DNA of 64,000 bases, taken from Bin80 sp965203305 (GTDB lineage: Bacteria; Bacteroidota; Rhodothermia; Rhodothermales; Bin80). Positions 62,949-64,000 of the stretch are shown piece by piece (within the stretch, counting starts at the first letter, position 1; each line of letters opens with the position of its first letter). The position numbers were made by a program, and so were the translations under genes. The notes below the pieces were generated by a model. It made no database searches. It was not told the origin of the DNA and saw only the letters and a program-made list of their open reading frames with translations. The DNA lies in the NCBI GenBank assembly GCA_965203305.1, contig OZ241874.1:1426001-1490000 (forward strand), read 5' to 3'.

Positions 62949-63772
62949 GAGTGCAGCGAAGAGAACTGAATGTATTTTCCATGTCCGCCCTGGACCTGTT
63001 TGCCTCTGGAATGGGGGCATTCGTTTTGCTGGCCATCATTGCATTGCCGTTTTTTCCCAATACAGGGATGTCAACCAGTGACAGCTCCGAAGAAGAACAG
63101 GAGGAGCAGGTTGAGACTCCGGTTGAAGTCAAAGAAGAGGAAGAGGAGTCTGAGGCTCAGATTGAGTTTAAAATTCCTCCTTTGGATATTGTAATATGCC
63201 TGGATGTCACGGGCAGTATGGCAAGCCAGGTTGATGGCATGAAGACAGAAATTACATCTCTGGCAGAGGTTCTGGACAGGATATCGCCATCCGTTGGCAT
63301 TGGTATCGTTGCGTTTGGTGACCGCAGGTGGCAGCGTCCCATACATCCGATGGATATCATTGAAACTACGGATATGCCCCGAATACGGGCTTTTGTGAAC
63401 AGAATGACCCCAGGGATGCGAGACCCCCTTTCTTCCATGAATAGCGATGCTCCAGAAGCTGTTGCTGCTGCCCTGCAGGAAGCAGTAGAAATGTCGTGGA
63501 GATCAGAGAGCGAAAAACGGTACATTATTGTAATCACAGACAATCCTGCCTATCCAGACAAGGTTAGGGATGCTTTCCGAACTGCCAGAGGCTTCTCGTC
63601 ACAGGAAGAACAACATGTTTCCGCGGTTCTGGCAAACGCAAGTCCCTATGCTATGGGAGCAGCTCGTCCGTTTTTGACGCGGCTAGCGGAGGAGGGGAAG
63701 GGGAATTTTGTTGATGCTGCTGGCGGGGAGTCTGTGTTAAGCAGCATACTGCTGGCCGTATTGGACAAGTGA
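62945..63772 (+). CDS. Membrane-anchored VWA-domain protein
   Basis: 275 residues. One N-terminal membrane segment (ALDLFASGMGAFVLLAIIALPFF, about 15-38) contains an Asp at its start, as in the proton-carrying helix of MotB/ExbD-type proteins. An acidic linker (SEEEQEEQVETPVEVKEEEE) leads to a VWA domain with an intact MIDAS: CLDVTGSM, a GDRRW loop and ITDNPAYP. VWA domains bind partners through a metal ion. It is the last gene of the run and overlaps the previous gene by 4 bases. A role as partner of the MotA/TolQ/ExbB-like subunit is inference. An Arg/Gln-rich nine-residue head precedes the membrane helix. Confidence 0.88.
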   Translation: MRVQRRELNVFSMSALDLFASGMGAFVLLAIIALPFFPNTGMSTSDSSEEEQEEQVETPVEVKEEEEESEAQIEFKIPPLDIVICLDVTGSMASQVDGMKTEITSLAEVLDRISPSVGIGIVAFGDRRWQRPIHPMDIIETTDMPRIRAFVNRMTPGMRDPLSSMNSDAPEAVAAALQEAVEMSWRSESEKRYIIVITDNPAYPDKVRDAFRTARGFSSQEEQHVSAVLANASPYAMGAARPFLTRLAEEGKGNFVDAAGGESVLSSILLAVLDK

Positions 63773-64000
63773 TCAGCAGAAGTCTTTTAAGATGCGCGGT
63801 ATGCATGATATTTGATGCTCTGATGTGCCCGTGGCCAGTATTCCACATTGCTCAGAGAACTGTGAAAATTGGCTGTGCAAGGCGGGGAACGAAGATCAGA
63901 GATGGCGCTGGGGAATTATCTGCTAAAATTCCGAACGTTACTGATGCCAAGGAGGGGTTACAATCGCATGCTGGCATCTCCGCTATGGAGTAGTTCATGG

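Noticed and set aside
59190..63772. Classical Zorya or type VI secretion locus
   Set aside because: There is no ZorB with an OmpA-like domain, no ZorC/D/E, and no Tss genes; only the ExbB-like subunit or the FHA/kinase/phosphatase trio are shared.
63773..64000. Gene after the VWA protein
   Set aside because: The plus-strand frame there has no recognisable features and no ribosome-binding site; it may be non-coding or decayed.

Overview
The window looks like a chromosome segment from a Bacteroidota-type bacterium, probably the Rhodothermota/Balneolota side of the group. Two giant secreted proteins end in a type A T9SS sorting domain (NYPNPFNPSTRIQFDLP near the C-terminus). Other genes fit a free-living lineage: 2-oxoacid:ferredoxin oxidoreductase, TatC, LexA, and a chromosomal pyrC-ddl-murF run. 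The taxonomic placement is inferred from gene style only.

Layout. 1-5.8 kb is housekeeping: the 3' part of a KorB-like subunit, a divergent NRAMP carrier, then a minus-strand run of DUF4159 protein, glyA, a phosphoribosyltransferase and tatC. 6.2-9.6 kb holds two paralogous P-loop ATPases separated by decayed sequence. 10.1-11.1 kb is a NYN-nuclease/cold-shock-domain gene broken by one base in an A7 tract. 11.5-18.6 kb is ordinary metabolism and regulation: SGNH hydrolase, LarA homologue, SRPBCC protein, radical SAM protein, VOC proteins, LexA, AHSA1 and DUF2461. 18.8-19.0 kb is an ISL3 remnant. 19.3-23 kb is an envelope/glycan cluster: a GT-C/methyltransferase fusion, an RsbW-like ATPase and a GT4.

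23.2-28.4 kb is a roughly 1.73-kilo-residue T9SS surface protein. Its signal peptide is reached only by crossing a G12 homopolymer that is out of frame here, so it looks like a phase-variable gene in the OFF state. 29.3-32.7 kb is copA plus a DUF2231 membrane protein. 34.1-41.8 kb is a defence-like pair: an unrecognised 822-residue protein with hydrophobic segments and a PD-(D/E)XK-like core, then a type ISP restriction-modification enzyme. 42.2-44.5 kb is a 5'-truncated paralogue of the T9SS protein, cut exactly at the left end of an IS66-family element (44533-46946). The right end of that element abuts a truncated AlbA_2/RecG-like gene, and there is no target duplication. 48.1-49.0 kb is an array of about ten 88-bp tandem repeats with two interchangeable 30-bp inner segments, followed by an intact AlbA_2/RecG-like gene.

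50.8-54.5 kb is the overlapping pyrC-ddl-murF run. 54.5-63.8 kb is the most unusual block. Two paralogous Ser/Thr kinases (one with 12 Sel1 repeats) are divergent from a tightly packed run of five genes: a MotA/TolQ/ExbB-like channel, an FHA protein, a PP2C phosphatase, a secreted pseudo-protease/coiled-coil/FHA protein and a membrane-anchored VWA protein. Together they could form a phosphorylation-controlled, proton-driven envelope complex in which the VWA protein replaces the usual MotB/ExbD partner; this is inference from gene order and motifs.
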